A stretch of 64,000 nt of DNA from Streptomyces sp. NBC_01235 (GTDB taxonomy: Bacteria; Actinomycetota; Actinomycetes; Streptomycetales; Streptomycetaceae). The notes below the pieces were generated by a model. It saw only the letters and a program-made list of their open reading frames with translations, was not told the origin of the DNA and made no database searches. Positions 9,089 to 16,900 of this stretch are shown one piece after another. Made by a program: the position numbers and the translations under genes. The DNA lies in NCBI RefSeq assembly GCF_035989285.1, contig NZ_CP108513.1:744001-808000 (forward strand). Reading direction: 5' to 3'. How positions within the stretch are numbered: the stretch's first letter is position 1; each line of letters begins with the position of its first letter.

Positions 9089-9646
9089 ATGCCCGCAGAC
9101 CGACGTACCGTCCTCGCCGACGCGGCCATCGACGTGCTGGCCGAGGCCGGAATCCGAGGACTGACCCATCGCGCGGTCGACCGGGCAGCACACCTGCCTC
9201 CCGGCACCACGTCCGCCTACTACCGCACCCGCCAGGCACTGCTCGGCGCGCTGGTCCGGCGCCTGGTCGCTCTTGACCAGGCAGAACTCCAGGCGATCGG
9301 GGAACAGGCGCCGATGCCGCGTAATGCCGGGGAACTGGCGGCCGGGATCGCCGCCTTCGTCGAGCAACGGCTCACGGGGGACGGACGGCGGCGCTCCCTC
9401 GCGCGCTATGCGTGCGCCATCGAGAGCGTGCACCACCCCGAGCTGCGGGAGATCCTCGTGCCGCGCGAGAACGCAGCCCGACAGGCCGTTCGCGACTTCC
9501 TGGCCGCGCAGGGCGTCGCTGACGCCGAGGACCGTACCGTCACGCTGCTGACCTGTGTGGACGGCTTGGTCTTCGACCGACTGGTGGGGGGCGGAGCGGT
9601 GTCGGACCAGGAGATCGGCGGGCTGGTGGCGGCGGCGCTGCGATGA
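9089..9646 (+). CDS. TetR family transcriptional regulator
   Basis: The 185-residue protein has an N-terminal TetR helix-turn-helix (residues about 8-50; GIRGLTHRAVDRAAHLPPGTTSAYY) and a helical ligand-binding C-terminal domain. It is divergent from the FAD monooxygenase gene with two TTCTACA-N2-TGTAGAA operators between them, so it most likely represses both genes and is released by the monooxygenase substrate or a related compound. GGGGG directly abuts the ATG, too close for a normal ribosome site, so a leaderless transcript or a slightly later start is possible. Confidence 0.9.
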   Translation: MPADRRTVLADAAIDVLAEAGIRGLTHRAVDRAAHLPPGTTSAYYRTRQALLGALVRRLVALDQAELQAIGEQAPMPRNAGELAAGIAAFVEQRLTGDGRRRSLARYACAIESVHHPELREILVPRENAARQAVRDFLAAQGVADAEDRTVTLLTCVDGLVFDRLVGGGAVSDQEIGGLVAAALR

Positions 9647-9957
9647 CCGCACCCACCGACACCGGGCGGGGCCTGATGACGTCGACGTCCGCACACGTGA
9701 CCCAGCCCCCTGTCAGGATCGATACTGCCGAGACCAGGCTTCCGGAACCGGCGATCCGCACACACCGACCACACCTGACGACCCGCCACCAGAGTCGGCG
9801 ATCACGTCAGCACCCGTACCGCAAGAGCCCGCTCCCGACCGCCCTCGACCATCCCGGACCACCCTCGACCACCAAGATCATTAAGTGCTCCAACCAGTCC
9901 TGAACTGCAAAAAATGAAGGTCAGGGACCCATCTCCCAGTCTCACCAGGAGGTATTT
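9647..9957. other. Intergenic region upstream of dhaK
   Basis: No convincing gene is present. An 86-codon frame from 9643 overlaps the TetR stop as ATGA, but its product is low-complexity Pro/Thr/Arg with no ribosome site. The last 80 nt are less GC-rich and should hold the dhaK promoter, but I cannot name -35/-10 boxes. Confidence 0.4.
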
Positions 9958-10950
9958 GTGAGGATGCTCATCAACGTTCCGGAGACCGTGGTCGCGGATG
10001 CGCTGCGCGGGATGGCGGCCGCCCATCCCGAGCTGACCGTCGATGTCGAGAACCGGGTGATCGTGCGGCGGGACGCTCCGGTGGCCGGGAAGGTGGCGCT
10101 GGTGTCCGGCGGCGGCTCGGGACACGAGCCGCTGCACGGCGGGTTCGTCGGACCGGGGATGCTCTCGGCGGCCTGCCCCGGTGAGGTGTTCACGTCGCCG
10201 GTGCCGGATCAGATGCTGCGGGCGGCGGCGGCCGTGGACAGCGGGGCGGGAGTGCTGTTCGTCGTCAAGAACTACACCGGCGACGTGCTCAACTTCGACA
10301 TGGCGGCCGAGTTGGCCGAGGACGAGGGCATCCAGATCGCGAAGGTGCTGGTCAATGATGACGTGGCCGTCACCGACAGTCTCTACACGGCCGGGCGGCG
10401 CGGTACCGGCGCGACATTGTTCGTGGAGAAGATCGCGGGTGCCGCCGCCGAAGAGGGGCAGCCGCTGGAACGGGTCGAGGCGCTCGCGCGACAGGTGAAC
10501 GAGAACTCCCGCAGCTTCGGCGTGGCGCTCAGCGCGTGCACGACACCGGCCAAGGGCAGCCCGACCTTCGACCTGCCGCCCGGCGAGCTGGAGCTGGGCG
10601 TCGGCATCCACGGGGAACCCGGGCGGGAGCGGCGGGCGATGATGACGTCCGGGGAGATCGCCGACTTCGCGGTCCACGCGATCCTGGAGGACCTGACGCC
10701 CCGCAACCCCGTCCTCGTCCTGGTCAACGGCATGGGCGCGACGCCGCTGCTGGAGCTGTACGGCTTCAACGCCGAGGTGCAGCGCGTGCTGGCCCAACGG
10801 GGCGTGGCCGTCGCCCATACGCTCGTCGGCAACTATGTGACGTCCCTCGACATGGCGGGCGCCTCGGTGACCCTGTGTCAGATCGACGAGGAGCTGTTGC
10901 GGCTGTGGAACGCGCCGGTGAAGACGCCCGGGCTGCGCTGGGGTGTGTGA
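9958..10950 (+). CDS. dhaK: Dihydroxyacetone kinase subunit DhaK
   Basis: The 330-residue protein is the substrate-binding subunit of the PTS-dependent dihydroxyacetone kinase. SGGGSGHEPLHGGF (residues about 50-63) holds the conserved active-site histidine, and His218 in GVGIHGEPG corresponds to the histidine that binds the dihydroxyacetone carbonyl covalently. The start is GTG at 9958, with AGGAGG 5 nt upstream. DhaL follows after 47 nt and DhaM next, so all three phosphotransfer components are encoded together. Confidence 0.95.
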   Translation: MRMLINVPETVVADALRGMAAAHPELTVDVENRVIVRRDAPVAGKVALVSGGGSGHEPLHGGFVGPGMLSAACPGEVFTSPVPDQMLRAAAAVDSGAGVLFVVKNYTGDVLNFDMAAELAEDEGIQIAKVLVNDDVAVTDSLYTAGRRGTGATLFVEKIAGAAAEEGQPLERVEALARQVNENSRSFGVALSACTTPAKGSPTFDLPPGELELGVGIHGEPGRERRAMMTSGEIADFAVHAILEDLTPRNPVLVLVNGMGATPLLELYGFNAEVQRVLAQRGVAVAHTLVGNYVTSLDMAGASVTLCQIDEELLRLWNAPVKTPGLRWGV

Positions 10951-10997
10951 GCCAGGGGCAGGTGCTCGGACCCGTACCGACCACGCAAGGAGATCCA

Positions 10998-11597
10998 GTG
11001 CTCGACGCCGACTTCTTCCGCCGTTGGATGACGGCGACCGCCGCGTCCGTCGACCGCGAGGCGGACCGGCTCACGGCCCTCGACTCGCCCATCGGGGACG
11101 CCGATCACGGCAGCAACCTCCGACGCGGCTTCACCGCGGTGACCGCGGCGCTGGAGAAGGAGGCACCCGGGACTCCGGGCGCCGTACTCGTCCTCGCGGG
11201 GCGCCAGTTGATCTCGACCGTCGGCGGGGCCTCGGGGCCGCTGTACGGCACGCTGCTGCGCCGGACCGGGAAGGCGCTCGGGGACGCGGCCGAGGTGGAC
11301 GAGGGCGGGTTCGCCGAGGCGCTGCGCACGGGCGTGGACGCCGTGATGCAGCTCGGCGGTGCCGCACCCGGCGACAAGACCATGATCGATTCACTGGTGC
11401 CGGCCGTCGACGCCCTCCCCGACGGCTTCCGCGCCGCCCGGGCCGCCGCCGAGCAGGGCGCCGAGGCGACGACACCGCTGCAGGCCCGCAAGGGCCGGGC
11501 CAGTTACCTCGGCGAACGCAGCATCGGCCACCAGGATCCCGGTGCCACCTCGGCGGCCCTGCTCATCGCCGCCCTCGACGAAGCCGACGGGGAGTGA
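10998..11597 (+). CDS. dhaL: Dihydroxyacetone kinase subunit DhaL
   Basis: The 199-residue protein carries IGDADHG (residues 32-38), the aspartate cluster that holds ADP and magnesium in DhaL. The bound ADP is rephosphorylated by DhaM and passes phosphate to dihydroxyacetone on DhaK. The GTG at 10998 has AAGGAG 5 nt upstream. It lies between dhaK and dhaM. Confidence 0.95.
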   Translation: MLDADFFRRWMTATAASVDREADRLTALDSPIGDADHGSNLRRGFTAVTAALEKEAPGTPGAVLVLAGRQLISTVGGASGPLYGTLLRRTGKALGDAAEVDEGGFAEALRTGVDAVMQLGGAAPGDKTMIDSLVPAVDALPDGFRAARAAAEQGAEATTPLQARKGRASYLGERSIGHQDPGATSAALLIAALDEADGE

Positions 11598-11604
11598 GGC
11601 GCCG

Positions 11605-12015
11605 GTGAGTGACGAGAAACTGGTCGGCATCGTCCTGGTGTCGCACAGCGCGGAGGTGGCCGAGGCCGTGGCCGGGCTGGCGCGGGGGCTCGCGGGCGGC
11701 GGCCCGGCCGTGCCCCTCGCCCCGGCCGGCGGTACGGAGGGCGGCGGGCTCGGCACGAGCGCCGAGCTGATCGCCGCCGCTGCCGCCTCGGTGGACCGGG
11801 GCGCCGGCGTCGCGGTCCTCGCCGATCTGGGCAGCGCCGTCCTCACGGTCAAGGCGCTGCTCGCGGAGGGCGACGAACTCCCCGCCACAGCCCGCCTGGT
11901 GGACGCCCCGTTCGTCGAGGGCGCGGTGGCCGCGGTCGTCACGGCCGCGACGGGAGCCGACCTCGACGCGGTGGAAGCGGCGGCCGCGGACGCGTACACC
12001 TACCGGAAGGTGTGA
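11605..12015 (+). CDS. dhaM: PTS phosphotransferase subunit DhaM
   Basis: The 136-residue protein is an EIIA-mannose-like domain with LVSHS at residues 11-15; His14 is the likely phosphorylated residue that passes phosphate from HPr to the ADP on DhaL. It consists of this domain alone, without the HPr and EI-like extensions of the Escherichia coli protein, so it must take phosphate from separately encoded EI and HPr. It starts with GTG 7 nt after dhaL stops, which suggests translational coupling. Confidence 0.92.
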   Translation: MSDEKLVGIVLVSHSAEVAEAVAGLARGLAGGGPAVPLAPAGGTEGGGLGTSAELIAAAAASVDRGAGVAVLADLGSAVLTVKALLAEGDELPATARLVDAPFVEGAVAAVVTAATGADLDAVEAAAADAYTYRKV

Positions 12016-12042
12016 CGCGGGCTCAGGTGAGTCCCGTCGACC

Positions 12043-12120
12043 TCCGGACGGACTCGGGACGGACTCCGGACGGACTCGGAACGACATCCGGACGGACTCC
12101 GGACGGACTCCGGGACGGAC
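12043..12120. repeat. Seven tandem copies of an 11-bp repeat
   Basis: The unit TCCGGACGGAC is repeated head to tail from 12043. Four copies are identical, two have changes (TCGGGACGGAC and TCGGAACGACA) and the last has one extra G. The array fills the gap between the dhaM stop and the end of the convergent TetR remnant. The unit is not a multiple of three, so it is non-coding. Confidence 0.9.
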
Positions 12121-12764
12121 TTACGTGAGCCCCTCCGACGCCGCCACGAGGGCCGAGCGGATGGCCTCTGCCGGCTCGGCTCTCGTCGTCGCCGGGTCCG
12201 TCGTGGTGTCGTCGGCGTGCCACGCGTGGTGTTCCACGGCGGCGCGCAGGGCCGCGTCGGACATCGCCGCCTGGATGGGTGGCCGGAGGGCTCCGGCCGG
12301 CAGCCCGGCCCGGTCGTCGAGAGCGCGGGCGCGGGCGAAGGCCGGTTCGGCCTCGTCGTAGGTCCGGAGCCAAACCGCGCGCAGGCCCGGTTCGGTGCGG
12401 GTCAGCCGCACCAGGGCCCCTACCGTGGCGAGGTCGGGGCCGACGATCACGCACTGGTCGGACTGCAGCCGGGCGAAGGCGTCTCCCAGGGGGCGGCCCG
12501 GGTGCCACTCCCGCAGGCAGGTGGCGATGGCGTCGATGCCCGCCGTGAGGAGTGGGCGTACGCAGCTCTCCTTGCTCGGGAAGTACCGCCGGACGGTCCG
12601 GGCCGAGACCCCGACCGCCTGCCCGATCTGCTCCCCGGTGGTCGCGGCGACGCCCTGGCCCACGAACACAGATCCACCGCGGCGCGGGCGATCTCCAGCC
12701 GGATCTCCGCCTTGCGCTCCTCCATCAGGGGCGGCCGGCCCGTGCGTCCACCGGATGCGCTCAT
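12121..12764 (-). pseudogene. TetR family regulator, frameshifted
   Basis: The first part, from ATG 12764, reads SASGGRTGRPPLMEERKAEI and then ARAAVDLC, a normal TetR start. The rest of the helix-turn-helix (FVGQGVAATTGEQIGQAVGV) and the C-terminal domain to 12121 continue in another frame. The switch is near 12672, where CTGTGTTC would read as CTGTTC if one TG were removed, giving AVDLFVGQG. The 2-nt insertion, likely a TG duplication, disables the gene unless it is a sequencing error. Confidence 0.8.
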
Positions 12765-12948
12765 CCGCCCCGACGGCATCGTCGCCTGGGCCGCCGCCCC
12801 GGGCCTGCCCGCAGACACCGCAGCTCTGGCGGCCGCCCTGCGCACCTGGCTCGGCGAACCGCACAGGCGTATGGCGAACGGCCAACAAGGTGAACCTGGT
12901 CAACCTGCAGGCAGGAAATGCACCGGGCACCGCAGAGGGGAGGTCTGA
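12745..12948 (+). pseudogene. C-terminal stub of an FAD monooxygenase
   Basis: The plus-strand frame reads ALIRPDGIVAWAAAPG followed by an Ala/Leu helix and WLGEPHR. This is the usual C-terminal end of PF01494-type FAD monooxygenases, which finish with a thioredoxin-like domain. Only the last 35 or so family codons remain, and the 5' part is replaced by the TetR gene on the other strand. A deletion junction near 12750 explains this. Confidence 0.6.
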
Positions 12949-13056
12949 TTGTGTGCGATCCACTCTGACGGTCGGTTCCGCACAGATCTGCCCTGATCCT
13001 GCCGAAGGGCCGTCCCGCCTCCGCACCGGCAATACATCCGAGGAGCAGGAACGACG

Positions 13057-14556
13057 ATGGCACCCGATCCGACAATCGCCCAGGTGACCATGACCCTGGC
13101 TGCCCTTGCAGCCACCGGGGCCACCCCGCGTCCGTCCGGGGAAACCCCGGAGGATCAAACCGAACGAATCATCACCGGCATCGACGCGCAACTGAGCGAT
13201 CCCGGCCTTGCGACGCAGGGCGCGTGGGAGCTGGTGTGGCTCGCCCTGAGCGAGGCCAACGCCAATATGGCCTACATCGCACGGAGCACCAACGGCTCGA
13301 ACGAGTTCGCGGTGGTCGCTCGCGGAACGGACGCCGATCTGACCGACATCCTCGAGGACCTCGACGTCGGCACAGTCGTCCCGTTCCCCGAAAGCGGATC
13401 GCCGAAGCCCATCGCCGTTTCCAAGGGGGCCATGGATGCGTTCGAACGGGTTGTCAACGCCCGCTCGATCGCCTCACCCTCCCCGAACGTCACGCTCGTT
13501 CAGGCGCTCGGCGCCGCGCTCAAGTCGGCGACCTCCTCGCCGCGGCCGACCGTCTATCTGACCGGTCACAGCCTGGGCGGTTGCATCGCCACCATGCTCG
13601 CGCCGTACCTGCAGGCACAGACCTGGACGAATCAGCCGCAGTTCGGGGTGATCACCTATGCCGCTCCCACCGCCGGCGTGCAGAGCTTCGTCGACTACTT
13701 CGACTCCGTGCCGTGGGTCATCGACGAGCGCCAGAACAACGCCTACGACCTGGTACCGCACGCGTGGGCCGATCTCGGCACCACCGCCGGCTGGTACCCG
13801 AGCCCGGGACCGCAGGCGACCGAAGAAGTGAAGCTGCTCATCGGGGCGATCTCCAAGCGCACCAAGGGCAACGTCTACGTCCAGCCCGGCACGCTCTTCC
13901 CGATGAACACCGGATACACGAGCCTTGCCAAGAACCTGGTCAACAAGACCACCCAGGACTTCCTCGGCCAGGTCGCCTTCCAGCACGCCAACTCCACCTA
14001 CCTGGACCTGGTGGGGGCGCCTGCCGTTCCTTCCGGGCCGGTGGTGACCGACGTGACCCCCGCCTTCGGCGCACCGGGCGCCACTGTGACCATCAACGGC
14101 ACCGGTTTCAGTCCGGACAGCATGGTCGACTTCGGCAACTTCGCCTGCACCACGCGCAACATCGACCCCTCCGGCATCAGGATCACCGCTAAGGTCCCCA
14201 GCGGAACCGGCGTCGTCCACGTCCGCGTCACCAACACCCTCGGCACCTCCCCGGCCGTCGCGATGGGGCAGTTCGCCTATGGCGGACCCGCACCTGTGGT
14301 GGTCAGTGCGGTCAGCCCGACCAGCGGAAAGGTCGGCACCCCGGTCACCATCAGCGGCTCGGGCTTCGCCGATGGCGCCACCGTGCACTTCAAGGACAAG
14401 GCATCCGATTCGGTCAAGTTCGTTTCCACCGGCCAGATCACCGCAACCGCGCCCGGTCAGCTCGACGACGACCAGACGGTGAACATCACCGTGACGGTAG
14501 GCAAGGCCACCTCTCCCACCAGCCCGGCCGACGAGTTCACCTACACCGGACGGTAG
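13057..14556 (+). CDS. Class 3 lipase with two IPT/TIG domains
   Basis: The 499-residue protein has an alpha/beta-hydrolase domain (residues about 30-320) with the nucleophile elbow TGHSLGG near 168 (Ser about 171), typical of class 3 lipases. Two immunoglobulin-like IPT/TIG domains follow (about 327-410 and 412-498), each starting with a PxxG turn and VTISGSGF-type strands. No classical signal peptide is obvious, although IPT/TIG domains usually occur in exported proteins. It stands alone between decayed genes. The substrate may be a lipid or another ester. Confidence 0.85.
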   Translation: MAPDPTIAQVTMTLAALAATGATPRPSGETPEDQTERIITGIDAQLSDPGLATQGAWELVWLALSEANANMAYIARSTNGSNEFAVVARGTDADLTDILEDLDVGTVVPFPESGSPKPIAVSKGAMDAFERVVNARSIASPSPNVTLVQALGAALKSATSSPRPTVYLTGHSLGGCIATMLAPYLQAQTWTNQPQFGVITYAAPTAGVQSFVDYFDSVPWVIDERQNNAYDLVPHAWADLGTTAGWYPSPGPQATEEVKLLIGAISKRTKGNVYVQPGTLFPMNTGYTSLAKNLVNKTTQDFLGQVAFQHANSTYLDLVGAPAVPSGPVVTDVTPAFGAPGATVTINGTGFSPDSMVDFGNFACTTRNIDPSGIRITAKVPSGTGVVHVRVTNTLGTSPAVAMGQFAYGGPAPVVVSAVSPTSGKVGTPVTISGSGFADGATVHFKDKASDSVKFVSTGQITATAPGQLDDDQTVNITVTVGKATSPTSPADEFTYTGR

Positions 14557-14566
14557 CGTCCGCACG

Positions 14567-14580
14567 CCCCGTTTCCGGGG
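14567..14580 (+). terminator. Small hairpin after the lipase gene
   Basis: CCCCG (14567-14571) pairs with CGGGG (14576-14580) over a TTTC loop, about 10 nt after the stop codon. It is short and lacks a T-run, so it is a weak terminator candidate. Confidence 0.3.
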
Positions 14581-14694
14581 TGGCCCTTCGAGCAGCCCCG
14601 GGCCCAATGCTGCCGACCGGTCGAACCGTGCCCGGGCGAGGGATCGCCGCAGGACCGTTCGCCCTGCGGCGAACAGGCCACAAAGCTGTGCGGC

Positions 14695-15160
14695 ACGACG
14701 AGCAACTGCCGGGCGACCAGGTGTCCGGAACCGCCGACAGACCGGGGCCGGGATGAGTCGAGGCACCGATGTGCCAGAGTCCGGGTACCGCGGTGCGGTG
14801 GCGGCTCGACGACAGCCCCGGCCGCCGGATCAGGTTACGGTCGAGCTCGGCGGAGCCGCCGCAGGGGTCGCCGCGGACGGCGTTGCGGTTGGCCGCGGCG
14901 ATCCCCGCCGGACCGACCGCACTCCACCGGGTCACCAGGGCGCGCAGGCCCGGGGCATGCGCCTCGATCCGGCCGAGCACCCGCTCCACACAGCCCGCGA
15001 CCAGCCGCTCGCCGTCCCACCCCGCCGAGACGTCCAGCTCGCCCGCCGCATCGGACGACGGCGCGAACGGAACCTCCTGGAGCTGCACCCAGAGCGCGGC
15101 GCGGCCCGGCGGGACCCGCGAGGGGTCCAGTACGTGCTGCCGGCCCACCACGACCGGCCG
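14695..15160 (-). pseudogene. C-terminal remnant of an FAD oxidoreductase (phytoene desaturase-like)
   Basis: The minus strand reads VVVGRQHVLDPSRVPPGRAALW and, further on, GGSAELDRNLIRRPG and GLWHIGASTHPGPGL. This is the C-terminal half of the large NAD(P)/FAD oxidoreductase family related to phytoene desaturase. Near 14725 the frame breaks; shifting by one base restores SGHLVARQLL, the expected end. The FAD-binding N-terminal half is missing, cut off near 15160 where a short-chain dehydrogenase fragment begins on the other strand. Confidence 0.75.
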
Positions 15161-15171
15161 TCGTCGGCAAC

Positions 15172-15290
15172 AAGCTCCTGAACGGCCGGAGGAGCAGGCC
15201 GCCGCGATCGTGTTCCTCGCCTCGGACGCGGCGAGCAACGTCAACGGCGTGGTCCTGCCGGTCGACGACGGCTGGTCGCCGGTCCGACGG
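15172..15290 (+). pseudogene. C-terminal remnant of a short-chain dehydrogenase
   Basis: The plus strand reads RPEEQAAAIVFLASDAAS and then NVNGVVLPVDDGWSPV. This is the characteristic end of classical short-chain dehydrogenases, whose final strand follows a VNG-x-VLPVDGG turn. There is no Rossmann fold or YxxxK upstream, and the expected stop is absent. It abuts the oppositely oriented oxidoreductase remnant. Confidence 0.72.
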
Positions 15291-15482
15291 TCCACGGACC
15301 CCCGGGCGCGACGAACAGCGACACACGCCAGGTCACCCCGCGTCGCACGCCGGAGGGCCACTCGGCCGCCCACCTCGGCCGTCCGGCCACCGGTGGCCGC
15401 CGCACCCCGGGCCCAGCGGCCCGGCATCCGCGGCGGCCACCGTTCGGACGCTCGACGCGAACGGACCGCCCCTCCCTTTCGC

Positions 15483-16493
15483 CTACGCGCTTCCCTCGTC
15501 CCCCACGTCGCCCTGGCCGGCTTCGGCGGACTCGTCGGACCCGGCGTCCGGACTCTCCTGAACCTCAGGGCCCCCTGAATCCTCCTGGGTCACCTGCGAC
15601 TCCGAGTCCCCCGAGTCCGCCTGAGCCTCGACGCTCTCGGGTGCCGTCAACTCCTCCTGCACGCCGGCCCCTTGGGGGGTTGCCTCACCGCCGGGGACCG
15701 CCCCCGTCCCCGCCTGCCGTGCCGAGCCACCCAGCCCCGTCGGCTCCTCCAGCCGCTCTTGAAGCTGCGCCGCCGTCCCCTCGCCCACGCCCGCTCCCCG
15801 CACGAACAGCCGCGCCAACCGCTCCCCCACCGCCACCGCGGACGCGTGGCTCTCGATGGGAGTGGCTTGGGAGTCCTTGAAGACGATGTACGTGACGCCG
15901 GAGGGCGCGCCGCCGCCGCGGGGGTCGGTGCGGATGCCGAGCGCCTCGGCGGCGGCGTAGGACGCCTCACCGATGATCTCGTGCGGTCCCGTGTCGCCGA
16001 CGACCGCGTACTGCACCCGGTCCCGGTAGACGACGGCCGCGACCGAGCCCCCGCGCACCCCGTGCTCACGGTGGTTCCAGATGGCGCTCGCCCCCGGCAC
16101 GACGATGTAGGGCAGTGCCTCGGCGCTCAGGTAGCGGCCGTCGGACTGCTGGTAGGCCGTGGTGTCGGAGAACAGCGGGTCGGTGCGGCTGTTGCACCGC
16201 GGGCTCTGGCGGCCGTCGCAGTCGACGTCCATGTCGGCCGTCCAGAACACCGCCTCGTCGGTGCCGCACACCGGAATCGTGGCCGGCGTGTCGCCGTCGG
16301 TGCGGTAGCGGCCGCGGGAGACGGGGGTGCAGTCGCGGACCCGGGACAGCAGGTCGGCGGCGCGGACTGAGCCTTCCTGCCGGAGCGCCGGCGCCCCGGG
16401 GGCACCCGGGGACGGACGCGCGGTGGCGAGTGGAGTGGTCGGGGCCAGCAGGGCGAGGCCGGCCGCGGCCAGTGTCAGCGACTGGGCGCGCAC
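15483..16493 (-). CDS. Secreted GH75 chitosanase with acidic tail
   Basis: The 336-residue precursor has a signal peptide after the GTG at 16493 (SLTLAAAGLALLAPTTPLATA). The catalytic domain (residues about 45-225) has CDG...CNSRTDP, SDGRYLSAEALPYIVVPG, GSVAAVVYRDRVQYAVVGDTGP and IGEASYAAAEALGI, and ends in SGVTYIVFKD. These blocks match family 75 endo-chitosanases, known mostly from fungi. The last 110 residues are a low-complexity Glu/Asp/Ser/Gln/Gly tail of unknown role, perhaps a spacer or surface-binding segment. Confidence 0.85.
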   Translation of the reverse strand: MRAQSLTLAAAGLALLAPTTPLATARPSPGAPGAPALRQEGSVRAADLLSRVRDCTPVSRGRYRTDGDTPATIPVCGTDEAVFWTADMDVDCDGRQSPRCNSRTDPLFSDTTAYQQSDGRYLSAEALPYIVVPGASAIWNHREHGVRGGSVAAVVYRDRVQYAVVGDTGPHEIIGEASYAAAEALGIRTDPRGGGAPSGVTYIVFKDSQATPIESHASAVAVGERLARLFVRGAGVGEGTAAQLQERLEEPTGLGGSARQAGTGAVPGGEATPQGAGVQEELTAPESVEAQADSGDSESQVTQEDSGGPEVQESPDAGSDESAEAGQGDVGDEGSA

Positions 16494-16777
16494 GATACGG
16501 GACCCTCTCGTGGGACATTGACGGACACCCGGAACAATCTGGTGCCGACCGCACCACGAGGCCACTCCGAGGGGGCCGTACGGTGCACGGCGCACGGGGC
16601 CCGGCTTCTGACGGGCCGACAGCACGGGAGTGCGACAGGGGCCGGGGGCCGGGCGCCGTCTCGACACCGGACCCCCGGCCACTCCGCCGGCGCGGGATCT
16701 GCGACGACAGCGGTCCGCGCCATCGGCGTGAACTCATCAGCCCGCAGGGAGAGTTCAGCCGCGAGGAGCTTCAGCAT
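16475..16777 (-). CDS. Possible small protein upstream of the chitosanase
   Basis: A 100-codon frame starts with ATG at 16777 after a perfect GGAGG with 6-nt spacing and ends 19 nt inside the chitosanase gene. Its first 20 residues (LKLLAAELSLRADEFTPMA) could form a helix. The rest is rich in Pro, Arg and Cys and looks non-selected. It may be a leader peptide coupled to the chitosanase, or chance. I do not recognise a family. Confidence 0.25.
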   Translation of the reverse strand: MLKLLAAELSLRADEFTPMARTAVVADPAPAEWPGVRCRDGARPPAPVALPCCRPVRSRAPCAVHRTAPSEWPRGAVGTRLFRVSVNVPREGPVSCAPSR

Positions 16778-16857
16778 ACGTAACCTCCGGAAGCGGCCGA
16801 CGGCGACCCATGGAGACGCTTCCGACCTCTTGATGTGGTCGCGCCACCACGCCATAT

Positions 16858-16869
16858 TGGTCCGGACCA
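16858..16869. promoter_or_regulatory. DasR/chitinase-type palindrome TGGTCCGGACCA
   Basis: A perfect 12-bp palindrome lies 32 nt before the fibronectin type III gene. It resembles the DasR consensus (TGGTCTAGACCA) and the TGGTCCAGACCT direct repeats of Streptomyces chitinase promoters. A GH75 chitosanase is the neighbouring divergent gene, so control by chitin or aminosugars is a reasonable inference. The rest of the gap 16494-16900 shows no other feature beyond the small ORF listed. Confidence 0.5.
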
Positions 16870-16900
16870 TTGCCGCTGTGCCGGGCCGGGAGGCGAAGCC

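Noticed and set aside
9643..9903. An 86-codon gene overlapping the TetR stop as ATGA
   Set aside because: Despite the suggestive overlap, the product is low-complexity, has no ribosome site and runs into the probable dhaK promoter.
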